Shown here: piece after piece, positions 22,178-31,761 of the stretch
How the letters are laid out: each line of letters opens with the position of its first letter
Numbering within the stretch: position 1 is the stretch's first letter
Source of the DNA: Halobacteroidaceae bacterium
GTDB taxonomy: Bacteria; Bacillota; Halanaerobiia; B1SED10-174
Direction: 5' to 3'
NCBI GenBank assembly: GCA_003551665.1
Contig: PUNE01000062.1
Coordinates: 1-64,000 of the forward strand
Length of the DNA stretch: 64,000 nucleotides
The notes under the pieces: generated by a model
Database searches by the model: none
The model's input: the letters and a program-made list of their open reading frames with translations, nothing else
Told to the model about the DNA's origin: nothing
Translations under genes and position numbers: made by a program

Positions 22178-23533
22178 TTATTTTTTCTTTTTTAGGTTTT
22201 CCTGGAGTTTATTAAGTGTTGAGCGTAGGGTTGCATCCTTTTCTAGCTGGGAAACAATTTTTGAGCAGGCGTGGATAACTGTGGTATGGTCCCTTCCTCC
22301 GAAGGATTGTCCGATCCGAGGTAGAGAAGCATCGGTGAGTTCCCGGCATAAGTACATTGCTATCTGGCGGGGGAAAGCAATATTCTGGGTTCTTTTTTTG
22401 GAAAGCATGTCCTTGGGACGAAGAGAAAAAAACCGGGCCACTCCTTCCTGGATATCCTCAATGGAAAGGGGTTTTGGTTGAGAAAGGGCCAGAATATCCC
22501 GCAAAGCCTCTTTGGCCATTTCTACCGTAATCGGAATGTTTTGCATGGAAGAATATGCTTTGAGGCGGGTCAGGGCTCCCTCCAGTTCCCTGATGTTGGA
22601 CTGAATCTGGTTGGCAATAAAAACAATTACATCGTTGGGGACATTAATTCTTTCTATGCTGGCCTTTTTTCTCAGGATGGCAATCCGGGTTTCCAGGTCC
22701 GGTTTTTGAATATCTGTAATCAGTCCCCATTCAAAACGGGAGCGCAACCTTTCCTCAAGTGTCGGTATATCTCTTGGAGGCCTGTCGCTGGAAATAACGA
22801 GCTGGCGGTTTGCTTCGTGGAGGGCATTGAAAGTGTGGAAAAATTCTTCCTGGGTCCTCTCCTTACCCGCAAGAAACTGGATGTCGTCAACGAGGAGGAT
22901 ATCAATTGTGCGATATTTATTCCGGAAATCAACGGTTTTATCATCACGAATGGAATTAATTAGTTCGTTGGTAAAGGTTTCCGAAGAAACGTAAACAACC
23001 CTTAGGTCAGGATTCTGCCTGAGGGTGTAGTGACCAATGGCCTGCATCAGGTGTGTTTTACCCAGGCCCACGTCTCCATAGACAAATAGAGGGTTATAGG
23101 CCTTGGCTGGGGCTTCGGCAACGGCGAGTGAAGCAGCGTGAGCAAAGCGGTTGCTGTCTCCCACAACGAAGGTTTCGAAGGAGTACTTGGGATTCAGGAA
23201 ATAGGCTCCGGAATTACTCTGGGGGCCGTCAGGTTGAAGATCGCGGTAGGGTTTATGGCTATTGATTTCATTGGGGGAATTATGGATTGTAAATTTAACC
23301 TGGAGAGGGGACTGGGTAATGGTCTGGAGAATCTCCTCAATTAAATCAGAATAACGGCTTTCCAACCAGTCCCGGGCAAATTCATTGGGGACCTCAACCA
23401 GGAGGAACTGGTCCCGAAAAGCAACGGGCTTGGTGGCCTTGAGCCAGGTTTCAAAAGAAGGCCGGCTGAGCTGTTCTTTCATTTTTTCCAGAGTCTGTTC
23501 CCAGATGTTTTCCATTGGTAAATTTGTTGACAT
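22178..23533 (-). CDS. dnaA: Chromosomal replication initiator DnaA
   Basis: [70 protein letters not shown] at 23533 ([11 protein letters not shown]). Confidence 0.99.
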   Translation of the reverse strand: MSTNLPMENIWEQTLEKMKEQLSRPSFETWLKATKPVAFRDQFLLVEVPNEFARDWLESRYSDLIEEILQTITQSPLQVKFTIHNSPNEINSHKPYRDLQPDGPQSNSGAYFLNPKYSFETFVVGDSNRFAHAASLAVAEAPAKAYNPLFVYGDVGLGKTHLMQAIGHYTLRQNPDLRVVYVSSETFTNELINSIRDDKTVDFRNKYRTIDILLVDDIQFLAGKERTQEEFFHTFNALHEANRQLVISSDRPPRDIPTLEERLRSRFEWGLITDIQKPDLETRIAILRKKASIERINVPNDVIVFIANQIQSNIRELEGALTRLKAYSSMQNIPITVEMAKEALRDILALSQPKPLSIEDIQEGVARFFSLRPKDMLSKKRTQNIAFPRQIAMYLCRELTDASLPRIGQSFGGRDHTTVIHACSKIVSQLEKDATLRSTLNKLQENLKKKK

Positions 23534-23549
23534 ATGTATTCTCCTTTTT

Positions 23550-24050
23550 CCGAAGTTATCCACAACTTTTTAACAGGGGTGTGAAAAAAAATGAGATGAT
23601 CCTGTGCCAACGGCAACTGAAAAACTGTGGATTATTTTTGTAAAAAAACCAAACCCAAAAACCCTTTAATAGAGAGGGTTTGAAGCGATTGAAAAAACTT
23701 GCAGGTAAAAAGAGCCGCAAAAATCCACAATTTTTCCACAGCCTGACTGGGGATCATCAGGATGAAAACAGTAATTATTATTCACAACCTTATTAACAAG
23801 CTGTGGCGGAAGGTTAAAAGGTTCAACACAAAAATATATCCCCTCAAAGTTGGTTCAACTTTTCCAGGGTCTTTTATTTTTTCGCTACAGAAATAAAAAA
23901 CCCTTCCTGTCCTGGAAGGTTAAATTTTTGAATATTACAGGAAGTTTCTTGACGGAGGGTAATAAATAACCTATAATCTTTATAGAATTAATTTTGCTTC
24001 TAAAAACTATAATAAAGCAAAAAAAAATTCTGGTCAATGTATTTTTTTTA
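23550..24050. other. oriC: Replication origin region (oriC), dnaA-rnpA intergenic
   Basis: DnaA boxes TTATCCACA (23556-23564), TGTGGATTA (23626-23634), AAATCCACA (23721-23729), TTTTCCACA (23732-23740); AT-rich; coding-strand switch here. A further CTATCCACA (22166-22174) lies between dnaN and dnaA. Confidence 0.9.
23949..23977 (+). promoter_or_regulatory. Sigma-A promoter for rnpA operon
   Basis: TTGACG-N17-TATAAT about 85 bp upstream of rnpA. Confidence 0.75.
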
Positions 24051-24060
24051 AGGATGGAAT

Positions 24061-24420
24061 ATGATGTCTTTGCCCCGGCAAGAACGACTGCGGGAAAGGG
24101 GGAAATTCACCCTTTTATTTAAAAAAGGAAAATCCCTCGCCGATCGCAACCTGGTTCTTTATTATTATAAATGGAAACCGGAGAGCCGAGAGGCGGGTTT
24201 TTCTGTTGGCAAAAAACTTGGAAATGCAGTTGTTCGCAATCGGATTCGCCGAAAAATGAAAGAAGCTTACCGAACTCTACTTCCCCAGGTTAAAGATGGC
24301 CACCTCCTCCTTTTCATCGGCAGGAGAGGGATTTTAAAGGCCGAGTTTAGTGAGATTCTGGCCAGCCAGAAAAAACTTTTACAAAAGGCCAATCTCTGGA
24401 AGGGAGACGGAAAATCGTGA
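24061..24420 (+). CDS. rnpA: Ribonuclease P protein component
   Basis: LRERGKFTLLFKKGKSLADRNLVLYY..., GFSVGKKLGNAVVRNRIRRKMKEAYR. Confidence 0.97.
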   Translation: MMSLPRQERLRERGKFTLLFKKGKSLADRNLVLYYYKWKPESREAGFSVGKKLGNAVVRNRIRRKMKEAYRTLLPQVKDGHLLLFIGRRGILKAEFSEILASQKKLLQKANLWKGDGKS

Positions 24421-24626
24421 AGAAAGTATTTATTGGTTTGCTAAATTTTTATCGTAACTACCTTTCCCCCCTAAAAGGCCCCACCTGCAGGTATTACCCG
24501 TCCTGTTCTGAATATATGCTGCAGGCAATTGATAGCCATGGAGTATGCCGGGGCCTCCTTATGGGGATCTGGAGAATTTTGCGCTGCAACCCATATAGTA
24601 AAGGTGGTTATGATCCTGTTAAATAA
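24417..24626 (+). CDS. yidD: Membrane protein insertion efficiency factor YidD
   Basis: GLLNFYRNYLSPLKGPTCRYYPSCSEYMLQAIDSHG...RCNPYSKGGYDPV. Confidence 0.97.
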   Translation: MKKVFIGLLNFYRNYLSPLKGPTCRYYPSCSEYMLQAIDSHGVCRGLLMGIWRILRCNPYSKGGYDPVK

Positions 24627-24658
24627 AAACAAGGTCCGGGTTAGGAGGTTTATTTGTA

Positions 24659-25375
24659 ATGGAAATGGTTTTAGGTTTTTTGGGTGACTTGACAGGCTTT
24701 ATAACGATTGCTGAATCCAACGGTGGAATGTTTTCTTTTTTATGGGAAACAATGGGGAGGTTTCTCCGCTTTTTTTATAACATTACTGGTGACTGGGGAC
24801 TGGCAATTATCCTGTTAACCCTGGTTTTAAAATTAATCCTCTACCCATCCTCTGTTAAACAGAACAAGTCCATGCAGGACATGCAGAGGATTCAGCCGGA
24901 AATCAAAGAAATTCAGAACAAATACAAAGACGACAAGCAAACCCAGCAGCAGAAAATGATGGAGCTTTATAAAAAATACAATATCAATCCACTTGCGTCC
25001 TGCTTACCCCTCTTAATACAGCTTCCCATACTGATTGCTCTTTTCCAGACGATTATTCGCCTTGACGAGCTGCAGGGAGCAAGTTTTCTCTGGATAGGTA
25101 GCCTCGGAGAGCCGGATATACCGCTGGCTGTGATGACTGGAGTGACAATGTTTTTGCAGACCCATCTGCAGCAGGCCTGGAGCGGGGCTCCAGCCAATCC
25201 CCAGACCAAGACAATGGGAATGGTCATGCCGGTTCTGATTGTGTTTTTTGGATTGAGCCTTCCTTCCGGTGTTCTGGTTTACTGGTTCACTTCTAACCTG
25301 GCTATGATCGGTCAACAGTACCTAATTCATCGTCGCCAGGGTGTGGCGAAAGGAGAATCTACTGAAAATGGATGA
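24659..25375 (+). CDS. yidC: Membrane protein insertase YidC/OxaA
   Basis: NITGDWGLAIILLTLVLKLILYPSSVKQNKSMQDMQRIQPEIKEIQNKYKDDKQTQQQKMMELYKKYNINPLASCLPLLIQLPILIALF. Confidence 0.97.
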   Translation: MEMVLGFLGDLTGFITIAESNGGMFSFLWETMGRFLRFFYNITGDWGLAIILLTLVLKLILYPSSVKQNKSMQDMQRIQPEIKEIQNKYKDDKQTQQQKMMELYKKYNINPLASCLPLLIQLPILIALFQTIIRLDELQGASFLWIGSLGEPDIPLAVMTGVTMFLQTHLQQAWSGAPANPQTKTMGMVMPVLIVFFGLSLPSGVLVYWFTSNLAMIGQQYLIHRRQGVAKGESTENG

Positions 25376-25997
25376 AATAATCCAGGAAGGAAAAAATGTT
25401 CAGGAAGCTATTGCAAGGGCCCTGGAAAAAATGGGACTGCCCCGGGAAAGAGTTGATATTGAAGTTCTTGATGAGGGCAGCCGGGGTATTCTTGGTATTA
25501 TTTCGAGTAAAAATGCCAGGATAAAAGCCAGGCGAAAAAAAGAAAAGAAAGAAATTGCCCGAGAATTTGTTGAGGGAGTCTGTGAACGTTTGGGCACAGG
25601 GACCCAGGTTAATATTGTCGCTGAAAATGACCACCCCAGGCAGGTAGTCCTGGAAGTTGAAGGGGAAAATATGGGGCTTCTGATTGGAAAGAGAGGTCAA
25701 ACCATTGATGCTCTGCAGTACCTGACTACCCTGATAACCAATAGGGAAAAAGATGAAGAATACCTAAGGGTTATTATAGATGCCGAAAACTATAGAAACC
25801 GAAGGGAAAAAACCCTTGAAGCTCTGGCCAAGAGGATGGCAGAAAAGGCCGCCCGAACCGGAAGAAAGGTTCTCCTTGAGCCCATGTCGCCCCAGGAACG
25901 GCGGGTTATCCACATGACGCTTAAGGATGATGACCGGGTTAAAACCTTGAGTCAGGGAGAAGAACCCTTCCGCAAAGTATGCATAGAGCCCAACTAA
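25368..25997 (+). CDS. jag: Jag/KhpB RNA-binding protein (Jag-N, KH, R3H)
   Basis: LLIGKRGQTIDALQYLTTLITNR (KH), LEPMSPQERRVIHMTLKDDDRVKTLSQGEEPFRKV (R3H); start MDEIIQEG. Confidence 0.95.
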   Translation: MDEIIQEGKNVQEAIARALEKMGLPRERVDIEVLDEGSRGILGIISSKNARIKARRKKEKKEIAREFVEGVCERLGTGTQVNIVAENDHPRQVVLEVEGENMGLLIGKRGQTIDALQYLTTLITNREKDEEYLRVIIDAENYRNRREKTLEALAKRMAEKAARTGRKVLLEPMSPQERRVIHMTLKDDDRVKTLSQGEEPFRKVCIEPN

Positions 25998-26024
25998 CCC
26001 AGTATTTTATTACTGGGTTTTTTT
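25998..26024 (+). terminator. Intrinsic terminator/attenuator between jag and mnmE
   Basis: CCCAGTA-TTTTAT-TACTGGG-TTTTTTT. Confidence 0.8.
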
Positions 26025-26038
26025 AGGAGGCTGATCCG

Positions 26039-27418
26039 ATGAATCGGGAAGATACAATTGCTGCCCTGGCAACACCGCCGGGGATTGGGGCTCTGGGAAT
26101 AATCCGTGTAAGTGGTGCAGAAAGCCATCAGCAGGTAGACCGGATTTTTAAAAACCCAAAAGGGAAAAGGGCCTCCGAAATGAATGGTTATACGGCTGCT
26201 TACGGCCATATAATAGATCCGGATACCGGGGAGAATGCCGACGAGGTTATTATCCTTGTAATGCATGCCCCCCACTCTTATACCGGGGAAAACATGGTGG
26301 AAATAATAGCCCATGGGGGCCCGGTTCCCCTGCAGGCCATTATGGACCTGCTCCTGGACCGGGGTGTCCGCCTTGCCGAGCAAGGAGAATTTACCCGGCG
26401 GGCCTTTTTCAACGGAAAGATGGATCTTGCCCAGGCAGAAGCAGTCGTTGACGTAATTGAAGCCAAAACGCAAAAAGGTCTGAGGCTTGCTCTTGATCAG
26501 CTTGGGGGCAGCCTTTCGCGCTTTATCAGGGAGAGTAGCGAGAAACTCTGGGAAGTTCTTGCTTATTGCGAGGCCTCCATTGATTTTCCTGAGGATGAAC
26601 TGGATGGGTTTACTCTGGAGGATGTTGAACAATATCTGGATCGGGTTGAAAAAGACCTTGAAAAAACCCTGGAAACTTACTCTCGGGGCCGGGCCCTGCG
26701 GGAAGGAGTTCGAACCACAATTATCGGTCGCCCCAATGTTGGCAAATCCACCCTTCTGAATGCTCTCCTGGGTGAAGAAAGAGCACTGGTGACATCAGTT
26801 CCCGGAACCACCAGGGATTCTGTAGAGGAACTAATTAACCTTGATGGTATCCCCCTCCGCCTGATCGACACAGCCGGCCTCCGGGAAACCGAAGACGAGG
26901 TTGAAAAACTGGGGGTTGACCGAACAAGAAAACTCCTGGAAAGAAGCGACCTTATCCTTGCGGTTTTGGATAGTGGAAGCGGCTTCACCGCAGAGGATGA
27001 AAAGATGCTGGCCACAATTCCCCAAGAAAAAAGCCTGGTTGTTGTAAATAAAATAGATCTGGACGAAAGCATTGACCTCACCGGAGTCAGAGAACATTTC
27101 CCTGAAAATGAAATTCTCTTTATTTCCGCCCTTGAAGGCCGGGGACTGGAAAGAGTCCGCCAGGCTATAAAGGAAAGGATTATTGGTTCGGAAAAAGAAG
27201 AAGGCTTCTGGGTAAGTAACCTTAGGCATGAGCGGGCCCTGAAAGAGGCGTTAAAAAGCGTGAAAGCGGCCCGGGAGGGCTGGAAAAGTGGTGTTACCAT
27301 GGACCTGGCCGTTGTTGATATTCGAGGAGCCCTGCACCACCTGGGACAGATTACAGGGGAAACAATAAATCAGGATATTTCCCGGGAAATATTTTCCCGG
27401 TTCTGTATAGGGAAATAG
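26039..27418 (+). CDS. mnmE: tRNA modification GTPase MnmE
   Basis: DTIAALATPPGIGALGIIRVSG, GRPNVGKSTLLNALLGEERALVTSVPGTTRD, C-terminal FCIGK. Confidence 0.99.
   Translation: MNREDTIAALATPPGIGALGIIRVSGAESHQQVDRIFKNPKGKRASEMNGYTAAYGHIIDPDTGENADEVIILVMHAPHSYTGENMVEIIAHGGPVPLQAIMDLLLDRGVRLAEQGEFTRRAFFNGKMDLAQAEAVVDVIEAKTQKGLRLALDQLGGSLSRFIRESSEKLWEVLAYCEASIDFPEDELDGFTLEDVEQYLDRVEKDLEKTLETYSRGRALREGVRTTIIGRPNVGKSTLLNALLGEERALVTSVPGTTRDSVEELINLDGIPLRLIDTAGLRETEDEVEKLGVDRTRKLLERSDLILAVLDSGSGFTAEDEKMLATIPQEKSLVVVNKIDLDESIDLTGVREHFPENEILFISALEGRGLERVRQAIKERIIGSEKEEGFWVSNLRHERALKEALKSVKAAREGWKSGVTMDLAVVDIRGALHHLGQITGETINQDISREIFSRFCIGK
27377..27390. promoter_or_regulatory. Noc-binding site (NBS)
   Basis: ATTTCCCGGGAAAT, exact match to the B. 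subtilis NBS consensus, in the last codons of mnmE. Confidence 0.85.
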
Positions 27419-27429
27419 GAGGAAGGAAA

Positions 27430-29313
27430 ATGTTTGAATATCCCCAGACCTATCAGATTATTGTCATCGGCGCTGGCCATGCAGGGTGTGAAGCAGCTCT
27501 GGCCGCATCCCGCCTGGGATTCAAAACTCTGGTTCTGACCATCGACCTGGACCATATTGCCTTTATGCCCTGCAATCCATCTGTGGGGGGGCCTGCCAAG
27601 GGTCATATTGTCCGGGAAATAGATGCCCTGGGAGGAGAGATGGGGAGAAATATTGATTCCACGATGATCCAGGTCCGGATGCTGAATACCCGGAAAGGAC
27701 CCGCAGTCCAGGCATTGCGGGCCCAGGCAGATAAGAAAAAATACCACCTGCGAATGAAGGAAGTTCTGGAAAAACAAAAAAACCTGGATTTAAAACAAGG
27801 CCTGGTTACCAGGATTTTAGCAGAAGAAGGGCGGGTTAAGGGAGTTGAAACTGCAACGGGGATCCGTTACAGGGGGGAAAAGGTTATCCTGACAACGGGG
27901 ACTTTTTTGCGGGGCAGGATAATTATCGGGGAAGCAACTTTTGACGCCGGACCCAATCAGCAACTTCCAGCAAAAGAACTCTCTCGTTCCCTGCAGGAAC
28001 TCGGTTTTTCCCTGAAACGTTTTAAAACAGGGACCCCTCCTCGGGTTCTCGGGAGAACAATTGATTATGATAAAACTGAACCCCAGCCAGGCCATGCGGG
28101 GTCCCTCTTCTTTTCTTTTCTCCACGAAGGCCGCGAAGGGATTTCAGGACAGCTGTCCTGTCACCTGACCCACACTAACCCCCGGACCCACTCCATTATC
28201 AATGAAAATATCGAGCGGGCACCCCTCTTTTCGGGAGTCATTGAGGGAACCGGGCCCAGGTACTGTCCCTCTATCGAGGACAAGGTTGTGAGCTTTCCCC
28301 GAAAAAAAAGCCACCAGGTTTTTATCGAACCCGAGGGTTTGACAACCGATGAGATGTATTTATCCGGACTTCCCACAAGCCTCCCTGAAGATGTTCAGTT
28401 TTCTTTCCTGCGGACAATTAAGGGTATGGAAAGAGTAGACATGGTCCGGCCTGGATATGCAATAGAATACGATGTAATAGATACCCGGCAATTAAATCTG
28501 GACCTGGAAACAAGGTTGATCCAGGGCCTTTATACTGCCGGCCAGGTTAACGGAACATCGGGTTACGAAGAAGCCGGAGGCCAGGGCCTGATTGCCGGAA
28601 TTAACGCCGCCCTTACCCTGCAGGGCAGAAAACCCCTAATTCTGGACAGGGCCCAGGCCTATATTGGAGTCTTAATTGACGACCTTGTCACCAAGGGAAC
28701 CGAAGAGCCATATCGAATGCTTACTTCCAGGGCAGAATACCGGCTTTTGTTGCGCCAGGATAACGCCGACCAGAGGCTATCCCATATTGGTCGGGAAATT
28801 GGGCTGCTGGGTGATTATCAGTGGGAATTATTCAGGCAAAAGCAGGAAGAAATTGAAAAAATCCTGGAGATCCTTGGAAAAACAAAGATTCGCCCAACTC
28901 CTGAAGTAAATGAGATCCTGCAGGAAAAAACCAGTGGAGGTTTGAATAAGCCGGTTTCTCTGAAGGAAATTTTTCGGCGGCCGGAAATAACCTGGTCAGA
29001 CCTTGTTGACCTGGAACCCGGTTTACCATCCTGTACCCAGGGCATCCAGACCCAGGTGGAAACAATGGTTAAGTACGAGGGATATATTGAGAGGCAACAG
29101 AGGGAAATTGAACATTTCAAAAAACTGGAGAAGAAGATGTTACCCGAGAAAATTGATTATGACAGAGTTCCTAACCTTAGAACTGAAGCCCGGGAAAAAC
29201 TGAAGGATATCCGCCCTATTTCTGTTGGTCAGGCGGGAAGGATTAACGGTGTTTCCCCAGCGGACATTACCTCCCTTTTAATTTACCTGGAGAGGAAGAA
29301 AAAAAATGGTTAG
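27430..29313 (+). CDS. mnmG: tRNA uridine-5-carboxymethylaminomethyl modification enzyme MnmG/GidA
   Basis: IIVIGAGHAGCEAALAASRLG, GGPAKGHIVREIDALGGEMG, TSRAEYRLLLRQDNAD. Confidence 0.99.
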   Translation: MFEYPQTYQIIVIGAGHAGCEAALAASRLGFKTLVLTIDLDHIAFMPCNPSVGGPAKGHIVREIDALGGEMGRNIDSTMIQVRMLNTRKGPAVQALRAQADKKKYHLRMKEVLEKQKNLDLKQGLVTRILAEEGRVKGVETATGIRYRGEKVILTTGTFLRGRIIIGEATFDAGPNQQLPAKELSRSLQELGFSLKRFKTGTPPRVLGRTIDYDKTEPQPGHAGSLFFSFLHEGREGISGQLSCHLTHTNPRTHSIINENIERAPLFSGVIEGTGPRYCPSIEDKVVSFPRKKSHQVFIEPEGLTTDEMYLSGLPTSLPEDVQFSFLRTIKGMERVDMVRPGYAIEYDVIDTRQLNLDLETRLIQGLYTAGQVNGTSGYEEAGGQGLIAGINAALTLQGRKPLILDRAQAYIGVLIDDLVTKGTEEPYRMLTSRAEYRLLLRQDNADQRLSHIGREIGLLGDYQWELFRQKQEEIEKILEILGKTKIRPTPEVNEILQEKTSGGLNKPVSLKEIFRRPEITWSDLVDLEPGLPSCTQGIQTQVETMVKYEGYIERQQREIEHFKKLEKKMLPEKIDYDRVPNLRTEAREKLKDIRPISVGQAGRINGVSPADITSLLIYLERKKKNG

Positions 29314-30034
29314 GCGAGAGGATATTCTTCAGGCCCTGGAGAAAAGAGAGCTTCAGGTTTCCGGGGAAAGCCTGGAGCGGCTTTCCCTCTACTCAGAAAA
29401 ATTGCTTGCCGCCAACAGGGAATTTAATCTGCTGGCCCGAGGCCAAGAAAAGGTTTTTTTAGAGAGGCATCTTGTTGATTCCCTTGTGGCCCTCCCCCTC
29501 CTCTCCCCGTGGCCTGGGCCCTGGGTGGACCTGGGAACCGGAGGTGGCCTCCCGGGACTCCCCCTGGCAATCTGCAGCATGTCCAGGCCAGTTTTTCTGG
29601 TGGAGAGCAAAGAGAAAAAAGCCCGTTTTCTGGAGAAAATTGTAAGCTTAATGGGCCTGGAGAGAGTCCTTGTTCTTAACACCAGGGCTGAAGAGCTTGC
29701 CCGCAATCCTGAATACAGGGAGCAAGCAAATGTGGTAATGGCAAGGGGACTTGCTCCCCTCCCTTCCCTTTTAGAACTGGCCCTCCCCTTAATTCGGGTG
29801 GGAGGAATTCTCCTGGCCTGGAAGGGGCCAGCACTGGATGAAGAACTGGAAAAAAGCCAGCAAGCCCTGGAAATTCTCGGAGGGAAAGCGGGAGAAAGAT
29901 ATTACCAGGGCATTCCCGGGCAGGGACATTTTCTGCAGGTTATTAAAAAAGTTGAAAGTACTCCGGAACGATTTCCCCGCCGGCCAGCAGCAATTAAAAA
30001 AAGACCTCTGGGGGGGAAGGAGAAAAACCAATAA
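29306..30034 (+). CDS. rsmG: 16S rRNA (guanine527-N7)-methyltransferase RsmG
   Basis: FNLLARGQEKVFLERHLVDSLVALP, WVDLGTGGGLPGLPLAI, RGLAPLPSLLELALPL. Confidence 0.97.
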   Translation: MVRREDILQALEKRELQVSGESLERLSLYSEKLLAANREFNLLARGQEKVFLERHLVDSLVALPLLSPWPGPWVDLGTGGGLPGLPLAICSMSRPVFLVESKEKKARFLEKIVSLMGLERVLVLNTRAEELARNPEYREQANVVMARGLAPLPSLLELALPLIRVGGILLAWKGPALDEELEKSQQALEILGGKAGERYYQGIPGQGHFLQVIKKVESTPERFPRRPAAIKKRPLGGKEKNQ

Positions 30035-30131
30035 AATAGAGGGTTTTACGGATATCTTTTACAAGCAGGGAAATGGGGTCCCCGTACAGAACTATAAAAG
30101 TGGAGAAAAACAAGGTGCGGGAGGGGTAACA

Positions 30132-30974
30132 GTGAAGAATCCCCTGGCAAAAATATTCGGGCCGGGCGCTGACCAGAATGAAGAGATAAGGACAGTTAAA
30201 ATTGAAAAAATTTCTCCCAACCCCTATCAACCCCGGACCAGTTTTGGTGAAGAGGAAATTAAAGAGCTGGCTGCTTCCATTAGAGAAAATGGACTCCTGC
30301 AGCCTCTTTTGTTGCGCCCTGCCGAAGAGGGTTTTCAGATCATTGCTGGCGAAAGAAGGTTAAAGGCTTTAAAAGTGCTGGGAAGAGAAGAGGCGCCGTG
30401 CCTGGTGAAAAAAATAGGGGACAGGGAAATGGCCCAGCTGGCTCTCGTGGAAAACCTGCAACGGGAGGACTTGAATTTTTTTGAAGAAGCAACGGGTTAC
30501 CAGAGGATGTTATTTTCTTTTGATATGACCCAGGAAGAACTTGCTGAAAAAATTGGACGCAGTCAGTCGGCCATTGCCAATAAACTTCGCCTTCTTCGCC
30601 TCCCCGCAGCCCTGAGGGATAAAATTATTGAAACGGGTTTAACAGAAAGACACGCTCGAACCCTACTCAAGCTGGGAAACCCTGAAATGCAAAAAAAAGC
30701 CCTGGATGAAGTTATCCGTAAAAATTATTCAGTTGGACAGACAGAAAATCTGGTGGAAAGGTTAAACCAGAAGGAAGAGAAATTTGCAAAGGGAAAAGAA
30801 GGTGGACGGGTTCTTAAAGTTTTTGAAGATACAAGGCTTTATGTGAATACCATCCGAAAAACCGTAAAAGAAATGAAGGAATGGGGACTGGATATTCAAC
30901 TTGAAGAGGAAGAAAAAGAGGACTCCATCTCCTTCCACATCAGGATGCCCAAGCGAAAAAGAGTAGAGGGGTGA
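30132..30974 (+). CDS. noc: Nucleoid occlusion protein Noc (ParB family)
   Basis: ParB motifs (NPYQPRTSF, IIAGERRLKA, ENLQREDLN); GTG start at 30132 gives VKNPLAKIFGPG, resembling the Noc membrane-targeting N-terminus; between rsmG and soj. Confidence 0.88.
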   Translation: MKNPLAKIFGPGADQNEEIRTVKIEKISPNPYQPRTSFGEEEIKELAASIRENGLLQPLLLRPAEEGFQIIAGERRLKALKVLGREEAPCLVKKIGDREMAQLALVENLQREDLNFFEEATGYQRMLFSFDMTQEELAEKIGRSQSAIANKLRLLRLPAALRDKIIETGLTERHARTLLKLGNPEMQKKALDEVIRKNYSVGQTENLVERLNQKEEKFAKGKEGGRVLKVFEDTRLYVNTIRKTVKEMKEWGLDIQLEEEEKEDSISFHIRMPKRKRVEG

Positions 30975-30978
30975 AAGA

Positions 30979-31761
30979 ATGGGCACAGTGCTTGCCATAG
31001 TGAACCAGAAGGGCGGCGTGGGCAAAAGTACAACAGCAGTTAACCTGGGTGCCAGCCTGGCCGAAAGGGGAAAAAAAGTCCTTGTTGTTGATATTGATCC
31101 CCAGGGCAACGCAACCAGTGGTGTTGGGGTAGATAAAAGCAACCTGGAAAAGTGTATCTATACTCTGCTTGTTGAAGAGGTCCCGATAAACGAAATCATC
31201 GTTGAAACCAGCCTGGAGAACCTGGATCTTGTTCCGGCCACCATTGAACTTGCCGGTGCTGAAATCGAGCTGGTTTCTTCTTTTTCCCGGGAGGTTAAAC
31301 TCCGGCGGGCCCTGGAACAGGTCAACGATAATTACGAGTTCACCATAATTGATTGTCCCCCTTCGCTGGGTCTGCTTACCCTAAACGCCCTTGCCGCTGC
31401 CGAAAAAATACTGGTGCCCATTCAATGCGAGTATTATGCCCTTGAAGGCCTGGGACAGCTGATGCAGACAATCAAACTTGTCCAAAATCACCTTAATCCC
31501 GAGCTGGAGATTGCAGGAGTCATTATGACCATGTTTGATTCCCGGACCAATCTCTCGCAGCAGGTCATTGAGGAAGTAAAGAATTTTTTCAAGGAAAAAG
31601 TGTATGGCACTGTAATACCACGGAACGTAAGGCTGAGTGAAGCCCCGTCTTTTGGTCTGCCTATCAGCCTTTATGACCCGCGGTCTAAAGGTGCCCGTGC
31701 CTATCAGGAACTGGCCGAGGAACTTTTATCCCGGCTGGAAGGAGGCGTGAGGAATGAGTAA
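30979..31761 (+). CDS. soj: Chromosome partitioning ATPase Soj/ParA
   Basis: IVNQKGGVGKSTTAVNLGASLAERGKKVLVVDIDPQGNATSGVG. Confidence 0.98.
   Translation: MGTVLAIVNQKGGVGKSTTAVNLGASLAERGKKVLVVDIDPQGNATSGVGVDKSNLEKCIYTLLVEEVPINEIIVETSLENLDLVPATIELAGAEIELVSSFSREVKLRRALEQVNDNYEFTIIDCPPSLGLLTLNALAAAEKILVPIQCEYYALEGLGQLMQTIKLVQNHLNPELEIAGVIMTMFDSRTNLSQQVIEEVKNFFKEKVYGTVIPRNVRLSEAPSFGLPISLYDPRSKGARAYQELAEELLSRLEGGVRNE

Noticed and set aside
25994-26632. 212-aa minus-strand ORF
   Set aside because: Antisense to mnmE.
29838-30131. N-terminal extension of the noc ORF into rsmG
   Set aside because: Internal GTG at 30132 gives a Noc-like amphipathic N-terminus.
30980-30998. GGGCAC-AGTGC-TTGCC resembling a sigma-54 promoter at the soj start
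   Set aside because: Within the first codons of soj, no activator sites nearby; chance match.
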